Notes: generated by a model not told the origin, from the sequence alone. A DNA stretch of 64,000 nt from Quinella sp. 2Q5 (GCA_015206785.1 JADEZQ010000005.1:1-64000), one strand, 5' to 3'; positions 16,908 to 26,173 are shown, counted from the first letter of the stretch. Made by a program: numbers and translations.

Positions 16908-18395
16908 ATGTTTGAAAGTCTCTCGATACCGATATCCAGGCGCGACCTGTTGAAGCTGGCGGGCGTGACTGCGGCGGGTGCTGTCCTCAGCGGCTCGTCG
17001 GAAAGTCACGTTGACGCGGCGGAAAAAATTTCCGGCAAGACCGTTTCCTACGCGGGCAAGAAGATTCCCGTCCTGTGCGCGGCTGATGTTTGCGTGTGCG
17101 GCGGCGGACCCGCGGGTGCTGCCGCTGCCGTCAATGCCGCACGCAACGGCGTCAAGGTCGTCTTGATTGAACGGGGCGTCGCTCTCGGCGGACTGGGCGT
17201 ACTCGGTTGCGTCTATCCCTTCATGGACACCCACGCGCCAAATTCCGACACGCCTTACGTCGCCGAACTCAAGCAACGTCTTCGCGCACACGGCATCGAA
17301 CCTTTTGACGGCGTCACTCAACAAACCTGGCATAACCCCGAAACGCTCGCGCTCATTCACGACGAGATGTGCGAGGAGGCGGGCGTCGACGTGCTGTATC
17401 AAACGGTCGTCGTCGATTCATTCACGAGCGGCGGGAAAATCTCCGCGGTCATCGTGCAGACGATTGCTGGGCTCGCGGCTATCACGGCAAAAACTTTCAT
17501 CGACGCTACGGGCGACGCTTATCTTGCTCGCAACGCGGGCGTCGACTTCGAACGTGGCTACGAGAAGACCGGCAACAATCAGCCGCTGAGTTTCCGCTTC
17601 GAAATGGGCGGCATTGACACGCAAAAGCTTTACGATTACGTCGCCATCGAACTGCAGGAAGACTGGTGCAAGTCCAAGCTGCCCTACTTCGAGATAGCCG
17701 AGGCAATGCACCGCAAGCAACGTTATAAGTTGGAAGAGTTCATGGCTCGCGGCGTGGAGACGGGCGAAATCACGCAGGACGAGGCAGAATACATGCAGGC
17801 ATACACGATCATCGGCAAGAACGGCGTGATGAGCATGAACTGCCCCGAAATCCCCGTCACCTACAAAGCAACCGACCCCATCAGCTACAGCAAGGCGGTC
17901 GTCCACGGACGCAAAATGATGCGCAACATCGCCCGCTACCTGGTCAATCATCTGCCCGGCTTTGAAAACGCTTTCATCAGCCGCGAAGCCGTCATGCTCG
18001 GTGCAAGAGAATCCTGGCGAATCCGCGGCAAGTACTACATGGTCGAAGACGACTATCACAACCAAAGCCGTTTTCCCGACGCGGTCTGTCGCACGGCGTG
18101 GTTCATCGACGCACACGGCGAAAAAGTTTCCGAGAAGCTCCCGAAGGGCGGCTACTACGAAATTCCCTATCGCGCGCTCATCAGCGACAAAGTCTCCAAT
18201 CTCATCGTCGCGGGCAGATGTATCAGCGCGAGTTTCATTTTGCAGGCGTCAATGCGCATTCAGCCGACATGCGCGTCCATCGGTGAGGCGGCGGGCATCG
18301 CGGCGGCTTACGGCATCAAACACGCCATCAACGCCAACCAAATCGATTGGGCAACCATTCCCGCCAAAGAAAGGAGTTACGTCAGCGCGGGCTGA
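16908..18395 (+). CDS. Tat-exported FAD-dependent oxidoreductase, paralog 1
   Basis: Encodes 495 aa. The N-terminus carries the twin-arginine motif SRRDLLKLAG and a hydrophobic stretch, so a folded flavoprotein is probably exported. The FAD-binding Rossmann motif is CGGGPAGAAAAVNAARNG, followed by VVLIERG, and ATGDAYLARNAG lies further on. The pattern is that of the FAD-dependent oxidoreductase family pfam12831. GAGGTG precedes the ATG. It is followed 49 bases later by a close paralog with the same C-terminal residues IPAKERSYVSAG. The substrate is unknown; it lies between a sugar permease and a sucrose hydrolase. Confidence 0.88.
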   Translation: MFESLSIPISRRDLLKLAGVTAAGAVLSGSSESHVDAAEKISGKTVSYAGKKIPVLCAADVCVCGGGPAGAAAAVNAARNGVKVVLIERGVALGGLGVLGCVYPFMDTHAPNSDTPYVAELKQRLRAHGIEPFDGVTQQTWHNPETLALIHDEMCEEAGVDVLYQTVVVDSFTSGGKISAVIVQTIAGLAAITAKTFIDATGDAYLARNAGVDFERGYEKTGNNQPLSFRFEMGGIDTQKLYDYVAIELQEDWCKSKLPYFEIAEAMHRKQRYKLEEFMARGVETGEITQDEAEYMQAYTIIGKNGVMSMNCPEIPVTYKATDPISYSKAVVHGRKMMRNIARYLVNHLPGFENAFISREAVMLGARESWRIRGKYYMVEDDYHNQSRFPDAVCRTAWFIDAHGEKVSEKLPKGGYYEIPYRALISDKVSNLIVAGRCISASFILQASMRIQPTCASIGEAAGIAAAYGIKHAINANQIDWATIPAKERSYVSAG

Positions 18396-18444
18396 AATTT
18401 TTTCGGACAAGATTCATCGCGAAGGACGCAGGGAGGGCAAGCTA

Positions 18445-19938
18445 ATGTTGGAAAAATTTTTGATACCGATCTCGCGACGCGATTTGCTCAAGCTGGCGGG
18501 TCTCACCGCCGCGGGAGCCGTGTTGAGCTCGAAGGATTCTGCTCAAGCCGCGCCTGTCGCTCCGAATCAATCTTTCGCGCTGAACGCGGACAAAATTCCC
18601 GTCCTTATGAACGCGGACGTTTGCGTCGTGGGCGGAGGGGTTGCGGGCACAGCCGCCGCCGTCACCGCCGCACGAAACGGCGCGAAGGTCGTCCTCGTTG
18701 AACAAGGCATCGTTCTGGGCGGTTCGCAGACGCAAGCACTGGTTTATCCCGCAATGCCGACAAAAACTTTTAACAGCGACACGCCGTACATTACCGACCT
18801 GAACAGACGGTTTTACATGCACGGAATCGACGTCGACTTTGACAGCGACCCCAAATACAAGAACGGCGGCGACGCCCGCCAATACACGCCCGAATTGCTC
18901 GCTGCCATTTATGACGAGATGTGCGCCGATTACAAAGTCGACATACTCTACAACACGACGCTTGTCGGCTCCGAAACGTCCGGCGGCAAAATCACCGCGG
19001 CAATCGTCCACAGCATCGAAGGTCTCGGAAAAATCGTGGCGAAAACTTTCATCGACGCGACGGGCGACGCGACTCTTTCGAGGTTCGCGGGCGTGGAATG
19101 TATTCGCGGCTCCGACGTCACTGGTCGCAACCAGAAGATGAGTTTCCGTTTCGAGATGGGCGGCGTTGAGGAGATGAAGGTTTACAAATTCTTCGTCAAG
19201 AAGCTCAAGGACGACTGGTGCGAAACCAAACCGCCCGAATTCGAATTCGCCAAGACCACACACACGGAAAAATTTTATTTCGAGGGCATTCAACGCGGCG
19301 AGGTCACCAAGGACGACGTCGCCTACATTCAGGCGTTCACAATCATCGGCAAGCCGGGAACGCTGTCTATGAACTGCCCCGAAATGTCACCGTTCGTTTA
19401 CAGCGCGACAAGCGTTGTCGACCGCAGCAAAGCAATTCAGCAGGGGCGCATAATGATTCGGCGGTTGGCAAATTTTTTCCGCAAGAACATTCCCGGTTTC
19501 AAGAACGCTTTCATCAGCCGCGAAGCCTCAATGCTCGGCGTGCGCGAGTCCTGGCGCATTCGCGGCAAATACATTATGACCAAGGACGATTATTTCAACG
19601 CGCAGAAGTTTCCCGACGCCGTCTGCCGCTCCGCCTATCCCATCGACATTCACGACGAGACTTTGGAACTCAATCGCACTCTGGGCAAGGGAGAATTTTA
19701 CGAGGTGCCCTTCCGTGCGCTCGTCACGAATGAGCTTGCCAACCTTCTGGTCGTGGGCAGATGTATCAGCACGGATTTTCCCGCGCAGGCCGCAGTCAGA
19801 ATTCAGCCGACATGTATGAGCATGGGCGAGGCGGCGGGCATCGCGGCGGCTTACGCTCTCAAAAACGCCATCAACGTCAACGCTGTCGATTGGACACTTA
19901 TCCCTGCCAAAGAAAGGAGCTACGTCAGCGCGGGCTGA
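18445..19938 (+). CDS. Tat-exported FAD-dependent oxidoreductase, paralog 2
   Basis: Encodes 497 aa and is a tandem duplicate of the preceding gene. It has the same SRRDLLKLAG Tat motif, dinucleotide motif VGGGVAGTAAAVTAARNG, the ATGDATLSRFAG segment, a shared ISREASMLGVRESWRIRGKY region and an identical last 12 residues. I chose the ATG at 18445, with GGGAGGG upstream; a much longer open reading exists upstream but overlaps paralog 1 and is not real. The two copies differ mostly in the middle third, which may reflect different substrates. Confidence 0.88.
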   Translation: MLEKFLIPISRRDLLKLAGLTAAGAVLSSKDSAQAAPVAPNQSFALNADKIPVLMNADVCVVGGGVAGTAAAVTAARNGAKVVLVEQGIVLGGSQTQALVYPAMPTKTFNSDTPYITDLNRRFYMHGIDVDFDSDPKYKNGGDARQYTPELLAAIYDEMCADYKVDILYNTTLVGSETSGGKITAAIVHSIEGLGKIVAKTFIDATGDATLSRFAGVECIRGSDVTGRNQKMSFRFEMGGVEEMKVYKFFVKKLKDDWCETKPPEFEFAKTTHTEKFYFEGIQRGEVTKDDVAYIQAFTIIGKPGTLSMNCPEMSPFVYSATSVVDRSKAIQQGRIMIRRLANFFRKNIPGFKNAFISREASMLGVRESWRIRGKYIMTKDDYFNAQKFPDAVCRSAYPIDIHDETLELNRTLGKGEFYEVPFRALVTNELANLLVVGRCISTDFPAQAAVRIQPTCMSMGEAAGIAAAYALKNAINVNAVDWTLIPAKERSYVSAG

Positions 19939-19969
19939 AACTCTTCGTCAATGTCAGGAGGTGCTCGTC

Positions 19970-20230
19970 ATGACCGATCAGGAGCAAATCAACGTTGAAG
20001 TCCAAACGAAGCTTGCATTGCAGGACGCGAAGTTTAACGCTTTCGTTGATGAGATGCGTGACTTCAAGACCGAAATGCGTCAGCAAAACCAAATGCGCGC
20101 GGAAGAAATGCGCGAGATCCGCGCAAGCATTGCCGACATGGGTAGGCATGTGCGCAATCTGTCATTGACGGCAATGGCGGCAATCGGCGCAATGGTTGTT
20201 ACCGTTATCATTTCGTTACTCAAAAGTTAG
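19970..20230 (+). CDS. Small coiled-coil protein with C-terminal membrane helix
   Basis: Encodes 86 aa. Residues 1-60 are charged and helix-forming, with heptad-like spacing (many E, M, R, Q), and residues 62-84 (LTAMAAIGAMVVTVIISLL) form a membrane helix. The layout resembles small XhlA/holin-associated proteins, but I see no diagnostic motif. AGGAGGTG precedes the ATG. It lies between the flavoprotein pair and the GH32 gene, with 12 bases to the latter, so it is probably cotranscribed. Function unknown. Confidence 0.65.
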   Translation: MTDQEQINVEVQTKLALQDAKFNAFVDEMRDFKTEMRQQNQMRAEEMREIRASIADMGRHVRNLSLTAMAAIGAMVVTVIISLLKS

Positions 20231-20242
20231 GAGGAATTTCTT

Positions 20243-21796
20243 ATGGCAAAGAAGTCCGGCGAAACCTTGGAGGCTATCAAGGCGAAGTTCAACAAGCACG
20301 CGGTTGATGAACGCGTCCGCAGCGAAATCCCCTACACCACGCGCTGGCATAATCAGTTCCACATCGACGCGCCGCATTCCCTCATCAGCGACCCGAACGG
20401 GCTTTGCTGTTGCGACGGCGTCTACCACATCTTCTGCCAATGGAACCCCGTGCCCGAAAATCAGCAGTGGCACAAGAACAAATCTTGGATGCACACCGCC
20501 ACGAAAGATTTCGTCAACTACACCATGCCCGAACTGTCGCTGTGGCCGCGCGATATCCACGACAAGGACGGTTGCCACTCCGGTTGCGGCTTCGTTGAGG
20601 ACGGCAAAGTTCGCGTGTTCTATACCTGCAACGCCCGCGACGAAAATTATGTGCGCACGGTGGCTCAGCGTTTCGGCACGCTCGAAGACGACGGCTCCAT
20701 CACCCTCGACGAGATTCAGCTCATGGGCAACCCCGAAGGCTACACCGCGCATTTCCGTGATCCGAACTTCTTCTATCGCAACGGCGTGCGCTATTTCGCT
20801 ATGGCGGCGCAGAGAATGAGCGACCCCGCAAAATCTTCCCGCCCGACCAACGGCGCAGTCCTCATCTATCGCGAAAAGCCCGAAGGCGGCTGGGAATTGC
20901 TCGGCGAAGTCAAAACCGATTACTACGACTTCGGCTACATGTGGGAATGCCCCAACCTGTTGCAGTTCGAAGACATGGACGTCTTGATCGTCTGCCCGCA
21001 GGGCGTGGTTCATCAGGAACTGCGCTACCAGAATCACTGCCTGGCTGGCTACTTCATCGGTCACTTCTCGGTTGACAGCCTCGACATGATTCACGGCAAG
21101 TTCCACGAGCTCGACAAGGGCTTTGACTTCTATTCGCCGCAGGTCTTCGCCAACGAAGCTCGCCACATCATGATTGGCTGGATTGGTATGCCCGACCTCG
21201 TCGACAAAATTCCTTCTGCCGAAGACGGCTGGCTCTATTCGCTGACGATGCCGCGTGAGCTGACGATTCATCAGGGCAAAGTCCGCTCGCAACCCGTCAA
21301 AGAGATGGAAGCCCTGCGCAAAGAACGCACCGACGTCGACGTCTCCAACGGGCAGAACGTTCCCATTCAGCTGCCCAAAGGCTCCGAATCCGACATCACC
21401 CTCACGTTCGGTCAGGCTCGCAAGGCTGAAGTCTCCGTCAACTGGGGCAAAGAGAAATTCGTCATCAGCTACGACCGCGACACGCAGATCGTCACGCTCG
21501 ACCGCAACGGCATGAACCTCGGCGGCAAAGGCATTCGCCCGTTCAACGACGGCAAGAACACCGACGTCGACCTGGGCATTCGCAAGTTCAAGCTGTTCAC
21601 CAATCAGGATTTGCAGTTCCGCATGTTCGTCGATAACTCCGTCATTGAACTGTTCCTGCAACACGGCGAAGAGGCTTGCAGCATTCTCGTCTACCCCGAA
21701 GACGAATCCGCGCCCGTGCTCAAGATCTCCGCGGACAAACCGATTCAGCGCATCAGCGGCAAGGTCTGGCAACTCGGTCACTTCAACTACAAATAA
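20243..21796 (+). CDS. Glycoside hydrolase family 32, probable sucrose-6-phosphate hydrolase
   Basis: Encodes 517 aa without a signal peptide, so it acts in the cytoplasm. The GH32 catalytic triad is visible: nucleophile Asp in SDPNG (near residue 50), the transition-state Asp in FRDPNFF, and the acid/base Glu in WECPNL. A C-terminal beta-sandwich follows (about 370-517). The expected reaction is hydrolysis of sucrose 6-phosphate, made by the upstream PTS permease, to glucose 6-phosphate and fructose. AGGAGG precedes the ATG. A strong terminator follows. Confidence 0.92.
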   Translation: MAKKSGETLEAIKAKFNKHAVDERVRSEIPYTTRWHNQFHIDAPHSLISDPNGLCCCDGVYHIFCQWNPVPENQQWHKNKSWMHTATKDFVNYTMPELSLWPRDIHDKDGCHSGCGFVEDGKVRVFYTCNARDENYVRTVAQRFGTLEDDGSITLDEIQLMGNPEGYTAHFRDPNFFYRNGVRYFAMAAQRMSDPAKSSRPTNGAVLIYREKPEGGWELLGEVKTDYYDFGYMWECPNLLQFEDMDVLIVCPQGVVHQELRYQNHCLAGYFIGHFSVDSLDMIHGKFHELDKGFDFYSPQVFANEARHIMIGWIGMPDLVDKIPSAEDGWLYSLTMPRELTIHQGKVRSQPVKEMEALRKERTDVDVSNGQNVPIQLPKGSESDITLTFGQARKAEVSVNWGKEKFVISYDRDTQIVTLDRNGMNLGGKGIRPFNDGKNTDVDLGIRKFKLFTNQDLQFRMFVDNSVIELFLQHGEEACSILVYPEDESAPVLKISADKPIQRISGKVWQLGHFNYK

Positions 21797-21810
21797 TTTT
21801 TGGCTCGGAA

Positions 21811-21856
21811 AAAAATTTTCCCCCGTCGCTCGTCGTGAGTGGCGGGGGATTTTTTT
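21811..21856. terminator. Bidirectional terminator between GH32 and mtaB
   Basis: A 12-bp stem (CCCCCGTCGCTC with GAGTGGCGGGGG, two G-T pairs) has T runs on both strands. It serves the plus-strand GH32 gene and the minus-strand mtaB. The same loop and stem sequence recurs at 25118-25158. Confidence 0.88.
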
Positions 21857-23153
21857 ACGCGATGTGAATGCCGAAGACGCCGTCGCGAAAAATTTTTTCG
21901 ACGCGAACGGTGACGACCGCTCCAAGCTCAATGCCGTCGTCGGGGACGTAAACGCGGACGTAATTTTTCGTGAGCCCGTCGACAATGCCGCGCTCGGAAG
22001 TCTCGGCGATAATCTCAACCGTGCGCCCGATTAGTCGTTTGGAAAAAATTTTCGCCTTCAGCCGCGAGATGGTCAACGCGTCGGCGGCACGAGATTTTTT
22101 CAGCGGCGGCGGAATTTGATTGGGCATGGAAGCGGCGGGCGTGCCCGGTCGCGCTGAATACGGGAAGACGTGAATTTTGCTGAACGGCTGCTTGCTGATA
22201 AAGTCGAGCGTCTCGGAAAAATTTTCGTCGGTCTCGCCGGGGAAGCCGACTATCAGATCCGTGCCGATAGAAATTTCCGGAACGGCGTCGACGAGCCGCG
22301 CGGTCAGTTCGGAAAAATTTTTCGTCGTGTACGGTCGGCGCATCGCCCGCAAAATTTCGTCGCTGCCCGATTGAAGCGGCAGGTGCACGTGGTTGCAGAG
22401 GCGCACGTCGGTCTTTAGCAGGGCAATCAGTTCGTCGGTCATCTCCGCGGATTCGATTGAGCCGAGCCGCAGTCTCAACGGATTGGCGGCGTCGAGCACG
22501 GTCTTGACAGCGTCGACGAGCGTCACGCCTTTCAGGTCGCGTCCGTAAGCTCCGATGTGAATGCCCGTCAAGACGATCTCCTTGTAGCCCGCGGCTTTGA
22601 GCGCAAGACATTCGGCGCGGATACTTTCGAGACTGCGGCTGCGGACTCTGCCGCGGACGTGCGGAATTATGCAGTACGCGCAGAAATTGTTGCAACCGTC
22701 CTCAATCTTCAGGAAGGCGCGAGTTCTGTGCGGGGCGTGCGGCAATTCCTCAAACGTGCGAATGTCGTCGACGTTGCCGACGCGGAAAATTTTTTCGCCG
22801 CGATTAGCCAGAGCCTGCCCGACGAGTTCGACGATGCGTGCGCGGTCTTTGGTGCCGATGATCACGTCCACGCCGGAAATTTTTTCGACGACGCGCGGTT
22901 CGCTCTGGGCATAGCAGCCGACGACGACGAGCACGGCGTTGGGATTGACGCCCGCCGCGTGACGAATCATCTGCCGAGATTTTTGCGAGCTGACCGCGGT
23001 GACCGTGCAAGTGTTGACGACGACGATATCAGCCGCGGAAATTTCCTCAGCCGCCGTGTAGCCCGCCGCCTCGAAAAGTTTTTGCATTGCCTCGGTCTCG
23101 TATTGGTTGACCTTGCAACCGAGCGTTCGGAAGAAAAATTTACATGAGCTCAT
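21855..23153 (-). CDS. mtaB: tRNA t6A37 methylthiotransferase MtaB
   Basis: Encodes 432 aa. It is a radical-SAM methylthiotransferase converting t6A to ms2t6A at position 37 of tRNAs. The N-terminal MTTase domain supplies three cluster cysteines (LGCKVNQYE, NTCTVTAV, GCYAQSEP). The radical-SAM motif is CNNFCAYC (near residue 150), and a TRAM domain ends the protein. The KVNQYE start and the length fit MtaB rather than MiaB or RimO. Its start overlaps the 3' end of rsmE by 14 bases, so the pair is an operon. Confidence 0.94.
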   Translation of the reverse strand: MSSCKFFFRTLGCKVNQYETEAMQKLFEAAGYTAAEEISAADIVVVNTCTVTAVSSQKSRQMIRHAAGVNPNAVLVVVGCYAQSEPRVVEKISGVDVIIGTKDRARIVELVGQALANRGEKIFRVGNVDDIRTFEELPHAPHRTRAFLKIEDGCNNFCAYCIIPHVRGRVRSRSLESIRAECLALKAAGYKEIVLTGIHIGAYGRDLKGVTLVDAVKTVLDAANPLRLRLGSIESAEMTDELIALLKTDVRLCNHVHLPLQSGSDEILRAMRRPYTTKNFSELTARLVDAVPEISIGTDLIVGFPGETDENFSETLDFISKQPFSKIHVFPYSARPGTPAASMPNQIPPPLKKSRAADALTISRLKAKIFSKRLIGRTVEIIAETSERGIVDGLTKNYVRVYVPDDGIELGAVVTVRVEKIFRDGVFGIHIA

Positions 23154-23877
23154 AGCTTATCATCGCCAACGCGCTGATGGCGGCGGTGTCGGTCTTGAGC
23201 ACGCGCCTGCCGAGCGAAACGCTGATTGCGCCCGCCGATTTGATTTCGCGGACTTCGCGGTCGGTGAAGCCGCCTTCGGGACCGATGAGCACGAAAATAT
23301 CTCCCGCGCCGCCCGAAGACTTCCACGCGCCCAAAACTTGACGGACGGTCGTGGTCTGCTCTCGTTCCCAACAGAAAAGCACAAGCGCATCGTCGACGGA
23401 CGAAATTTCCTTGAGCCAATCGTCCAGCACGCGGATGGTTCCGATTTCGGGGATGGTGTTGCGGGCGCACTGTTCGGCTGCTTCTTTGGCAATTCGTGTC
23501 CAACGTTCGAGCTTAGCCTTGGCGCGTTCGCTCACGGGGCGGGCAATCGTCCTGTCGGAAATGAGCGGCTCTATCCTGTCGACGCCGAGTTCGGTCGCCT
23601 TCTCAATGATGACGTCAAACCGATTTTGCTTGGGCAGGCAGTCCGCCAAAATGATTTTCCGTTCGCCGACCACGCGTTCAACGTCGCTGACCCGCCGCGC
23701 AGTTATCGTTTGCTTGTCGAAGTCAATCAGCTCCACCACGGCGCATCTGCCCGTGCCGTCAACGGCGGTGATTCTGTCGCCGCGCTTGGCTCGCAGTGCC
23801 CGCGCCAGGTGATTGGCGTCGCCGCCCGCGATGGTTATTGCCTCGCCCGTCACGTCTTCAACAAAGATTCTCTTCAT
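23140..23877 (-). CDS. rsmE: 16S rRNA (uracil1498-N3)-methyltransferase
   Basis: Encodes 245 aa. It has an N-terminal PUA-like part (MKRIFVED, HLARALRAKRGD) and a C-terminal SPOUT methyltransferase with the knot motif LIGPEGGFTDREV. The enzyme methylates U1498 of 16S rRNA using S-adenosylmethionine. I chose the ATG at 23877, which has GAGGTGAG upstream and matches the family start; an ATG 30 codons earlier has no ribosome-binding site. It is the first gene of the rsmE-mtaB pair. Confidence 0.95.
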   Translation of the reverse strand: MKRIFVEDVTGEAITIAGGDANHLARALRAKRGDRITAVDGTGRCAVVELIDFDKQTITARRVSDVERVVGERKIILADCLPKQNRFDVIIEKATELGVDRIEPLISDRTIARPVSERAKAKLERWTRIAKEAAEQCARNTIPEIGTIRVLDDWLKEISSVDDALVLFCWEREQTTTVRQVLGAWKSSGGAGDIFVLIGPEGGFTDREVREIKSAGAISVSLGRRVLKTDTAAISALAMISYELM

Positions 23878-23936
23878 GCTCTCACCTCGCAGAAATTTTT
23901 CTGATTGTATACCACGGACGAAAATTTTTCTAGCGG

Positions 23937-23963
23937 GCAGGAAATTTTCCGCGGCGACAGAAT
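23937..23963 (+). promoter_or_regulatory. Upstream box, copy 2 (phosphodiester glycosidase gene)
   Basis: GCAGG, 15 bases, ACAGAAT, then TCAACCGC, ending 37 bases before the ATG at 24001. It matches copy 1 over both halves and the trailing CAACCGC. Confidence 0.5.
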
Positions 23964-24000
23964 TCAACCGCGCTGAAAATTTTCCAAAGGAGCAATCAAC

Positions 24001-25104
24001 ATGATCACAAGGTTAATCGCGTCGGTGACGGCGGCGATAATTTTTTTCACGGCGGCTGTTGCGGCGGCAGAAGAAATTCCCGACGAGCCGAAGCCAATCG
24101 CTCAGCCCGAAGACGACGGACAGGGGCTTGAGTTCCTGGTCTATCATCAGAACGGCGTGATGGCGTTCGCGGTGATAGCTGACCACGAAAAATATTTTGT
24201 GCGCCCGATTGTGGCTCGCGGAAAAATTCCCGGGCTGGCGACGGTCTCGCAGATGAACCCGCCCGACGCAATCGCCACAATAAACGCAAGCTACTTCGGC
24301 TCACGCGGCACGCTCTACGGCAACACGAAAATCGACGGGCTCACCGCGGGCACGACCTACTACGTTCGCTCGGCTGTCGGCATCAACGCGGACGGCTCCA
24401 CGATTTTTGCGCGGCAGGCCTATCATGGTGCTTTGAAGTTCGGCGGCAATGAACTCGTCGTCAACGGCGTGAACTGCGAACGCAACCCCAACACCGTCGT
24501 CGTTTACAACAGATGGAACGGTGCTTCGACCGGCACGAACAAATTCGGTGTGGAGATCGTCGTCGTTGATGGGCGCGTCGAAAATATTTTAAGCGGCGCG
24601 GGCAACAGCCACATTCCGACCGACGGCTTCGTCGTCAGCGCGACCGGCGACGCTTCCAAAAATTTCGCGACGGTGCAGATCGGTGACGAAATGGTTTTCG
24701 ACGAAGACTATGTGAACGTGGAATACACCGGCGACTTCAACGAATCGCTTCACATAATCGGCGCGGGTCCGACTCTCGTCAAACAAGGCGAAGTTTATGT
24801 CACCGTCGACGCCGAACAATTCCCCGACGATATTCGCGTGGGACGTGCGCCGCGTTCAGCCTTTGGCATCACCAAATACGGCGACTACATCTTCGCGGTC
24901 GTTGACGGGCGGCAAGCTCACAGCAAGGGTTGCACGTTGACGGAATGGGCGCGGATTCTGCGCGACAACTTCGGCGCGGTGGAGGCAATCAATTTGGACG
25001 GCGGCGGCTCCACCGAACTCATCTTCAAAGGCAGCCTGGTCAACAGCCCCTCCGACGGCAGAGAACGCCCCGTTGGCGACGCGCTGAACATCATTCGCCG
25101 CTGA
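24001..25104 (+). CDS. Exported phosphodiester glycosidase (NAGPA domain) protein
   Basis: Encodes 367 aa. A signal peptide (residues 1-23, ending AAVAAAEE) precedes the NAGPA-type domain (about 110-365), recognised by INASYFGSRG, GRAPRSAFGI and the late motif INLDGGGSTELI, with VGDALNIIRR at the end. Relatives uncover mannose 6-phosphate or act on phosphodiester-linked sugars in the envelope; the bacterial substrate is not known. AAAGGAG precedes the ATG. It is a single-gene unit with an upstream box and a terminator. Confidence 0.88.
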   Translation: MITRLIASVTAAIIFFTAAVAAAEEIPDEPKPIAQPEDDGQGLEFLVYHQNGVMAFAVIADHEKYFVRPIVARGKIPGLATVSQMNPPDAIATINASYFGSRGTLYGNTKIDGLTAGTTYYVRSAVGINADGSTIFARQAYHGALKFGGNELVVNGVNCERNPNTVVVYNRWNGASTGTNKFGVEIVVVDGRVENILSGAGNSHIPTDGFVVSATGDASKNFATVQIGDEMVFDEDYVNVEYTGDFNESLHIIGAGPTLVKQGEVYVTVDAEQFPDDIRVGRAPRSAFGITKYGDYIFAVVDGRQAHSKGCTLTEWARILRDNFGAVEAINLDGGGSTELIFKGSLVNSPSDGRERPVGDALNIIRR

Positions 25105-25117
25105 AAAATTTTGCAAC

Positions 25118-25158
25118 AAAAAATCCCTCGCCGCTCGTTGTGAGTGACGGGGGATTTT
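25118..25158. terminator. Bidirectional terminator between the glycosidase and heptose kinase genes
   Basis: A 12-position stem (CCCTCGCCGCTC with GAGTGACGGGGG, one mismatch) is flanked by AAAAAT and ATTTT. It is nearly the same sequence as the terminator at 21811-21856. Confidence 0.8.
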
Positions 25159-25162
25159 GCGT

Positions 25163-26146
25163 TCAGCCTGCCATATCGTTCAGAATGTCGTCGCGAGTGA
25201 TGGCGTATGTGCCGGATTTGCGAAGGACGATGCCCGCGGCGATGTTGGCGATGTAGGCACCGTCCACGGGTTTCAAGCCGCCGGCCAGAGCCATTGCGAA
25301 GACCGCGGCAACGGTGTCTCCTGCACCTGCGCTGTCGAAGACTTCCTGCACGCGCGTGGGCAGATGGTGAACGTCGTCTTCGGTGACGAGCGTTATGCCC
25401 GAAGCCGAACGAGTAGCCAGAACGCTCCTGATGTTGAACTTGCGCATGATGTAGCGACCCGCACGTTCCGCGGCGTCATCGTCGTCGGTCTTTATCGGGC
25501 TGAGCAGAATCTTGTTGACCTTGGCGACGTTGGGCGTGATGTAGTCCGCCTGCGAATATTTGATCCACTGCTGACCGTAGGGCATGACCACGACGGGCAC
25601 GCCGTGATTGTGCGCCAGACGAATGACCGCGCCGCAGAATCGTTCGGTGCAGACGCCCTTCTCGTAGTCGGCGAGGACGATGGCGTCGAGCGAATCGTTG
25701 AGCCGCCGTTCAACAAAACTTTCCAGCGCGTCGAACTGCTCTTCGGTGCGCGGGGCAAGGTCTTCGAAGTCCATGCGGAACATCTGCACGTGCCCGCTCA
25801 TCACGCGAACTTTCGTCGTGGTTGGCCAATCGGTTGCAATCAATCCTTCCTGATCAATGCCGCTCTTTTGCAGCTGAGTAGAAAGCGTCTCGAAGTTGTG
25901 ATCGTCGCCGACGAAGCCCGCCACCGAAGTCTTGCAGCCCAGGTTCGCCAGGTTGTTGGCAATGTTCGCCGCCGCGCCGAGAGAATTTTTCCGCCGAACG
26001 ATTTTTGCCACGGGCACGGGTGCATCGCTCGCGAACTTCTTGACGTCGCCGTAGTAGTACTTGTCCATCATGATATCGCCGATGACCAGCACGTTGCAAC
26101 GCGCCGCCCGCGTGTCAAAAAAATTTTTCCATTCCGTCTTGTTCAT
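25163..26146 (-). CDS. Heptose-7-phosphate kinase (RfaE1/HldE kinase domain)
   Basis: Encodes 327 aa. It is a PfkB/ribokinase-type kinase of the HldE first-domain class: VIGDIMMDKYYYGDV start, GAAANIANNLANLG, FVGDDHNF and the C-terminal DSAGAGDTVAAVFA motif with the catalytic Asp. It should phosphorylate D-glycero-D-manno-heptose 7-phosphate at C1 for LPS core synthesis. The usual DPKG motif reads MPYG here, which could change nucleotide or substrate handling. The nucleotidyltransferase half of HldE is absent. gmhA lies at 34602, consistent with a double-membraned cell. Confidence 0.85.
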   Translation of the reverse strand: MNKTEWKNFFDTRAARCNVLVIGDIMMDKYYYGDVKKFASDAPVPVAKIVRRKNSLGAAANIANNLANLGCKTSVAGFVGDDHNFETLSTQLQKSGIDQEGLIATDWPTTTKVRVMSGHVQMFRMDFEDLAPRTEEQFDALESFVERRLNDSLDAIVLADYEKGVCTERFCGAVIRLAHNHGVPVVVMPYGQQWIKYSQADYITPNVAKVNKILLSPIKTDDDDAAERAGRYIMRKFNIRSVLATRSASGITLVTEDDVHHLPTRVQEVFDSAGAGDTVAAVFAMALAGGLKPVDGAYIANIAAGIVLRKSGTYAITRDDILNDMAG

Positions 26147-26173
26147 CAGGTTGCCTCCGAAATTTTTTGCGCC

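Noticed and set aside
17962..18444. A 160-codon upstream extension of the second flavoprotein.
   Set aside because: It overlaps the end of the first flavoprotein in another frame and lacks a start signal; the Tat signal begins at 18445.
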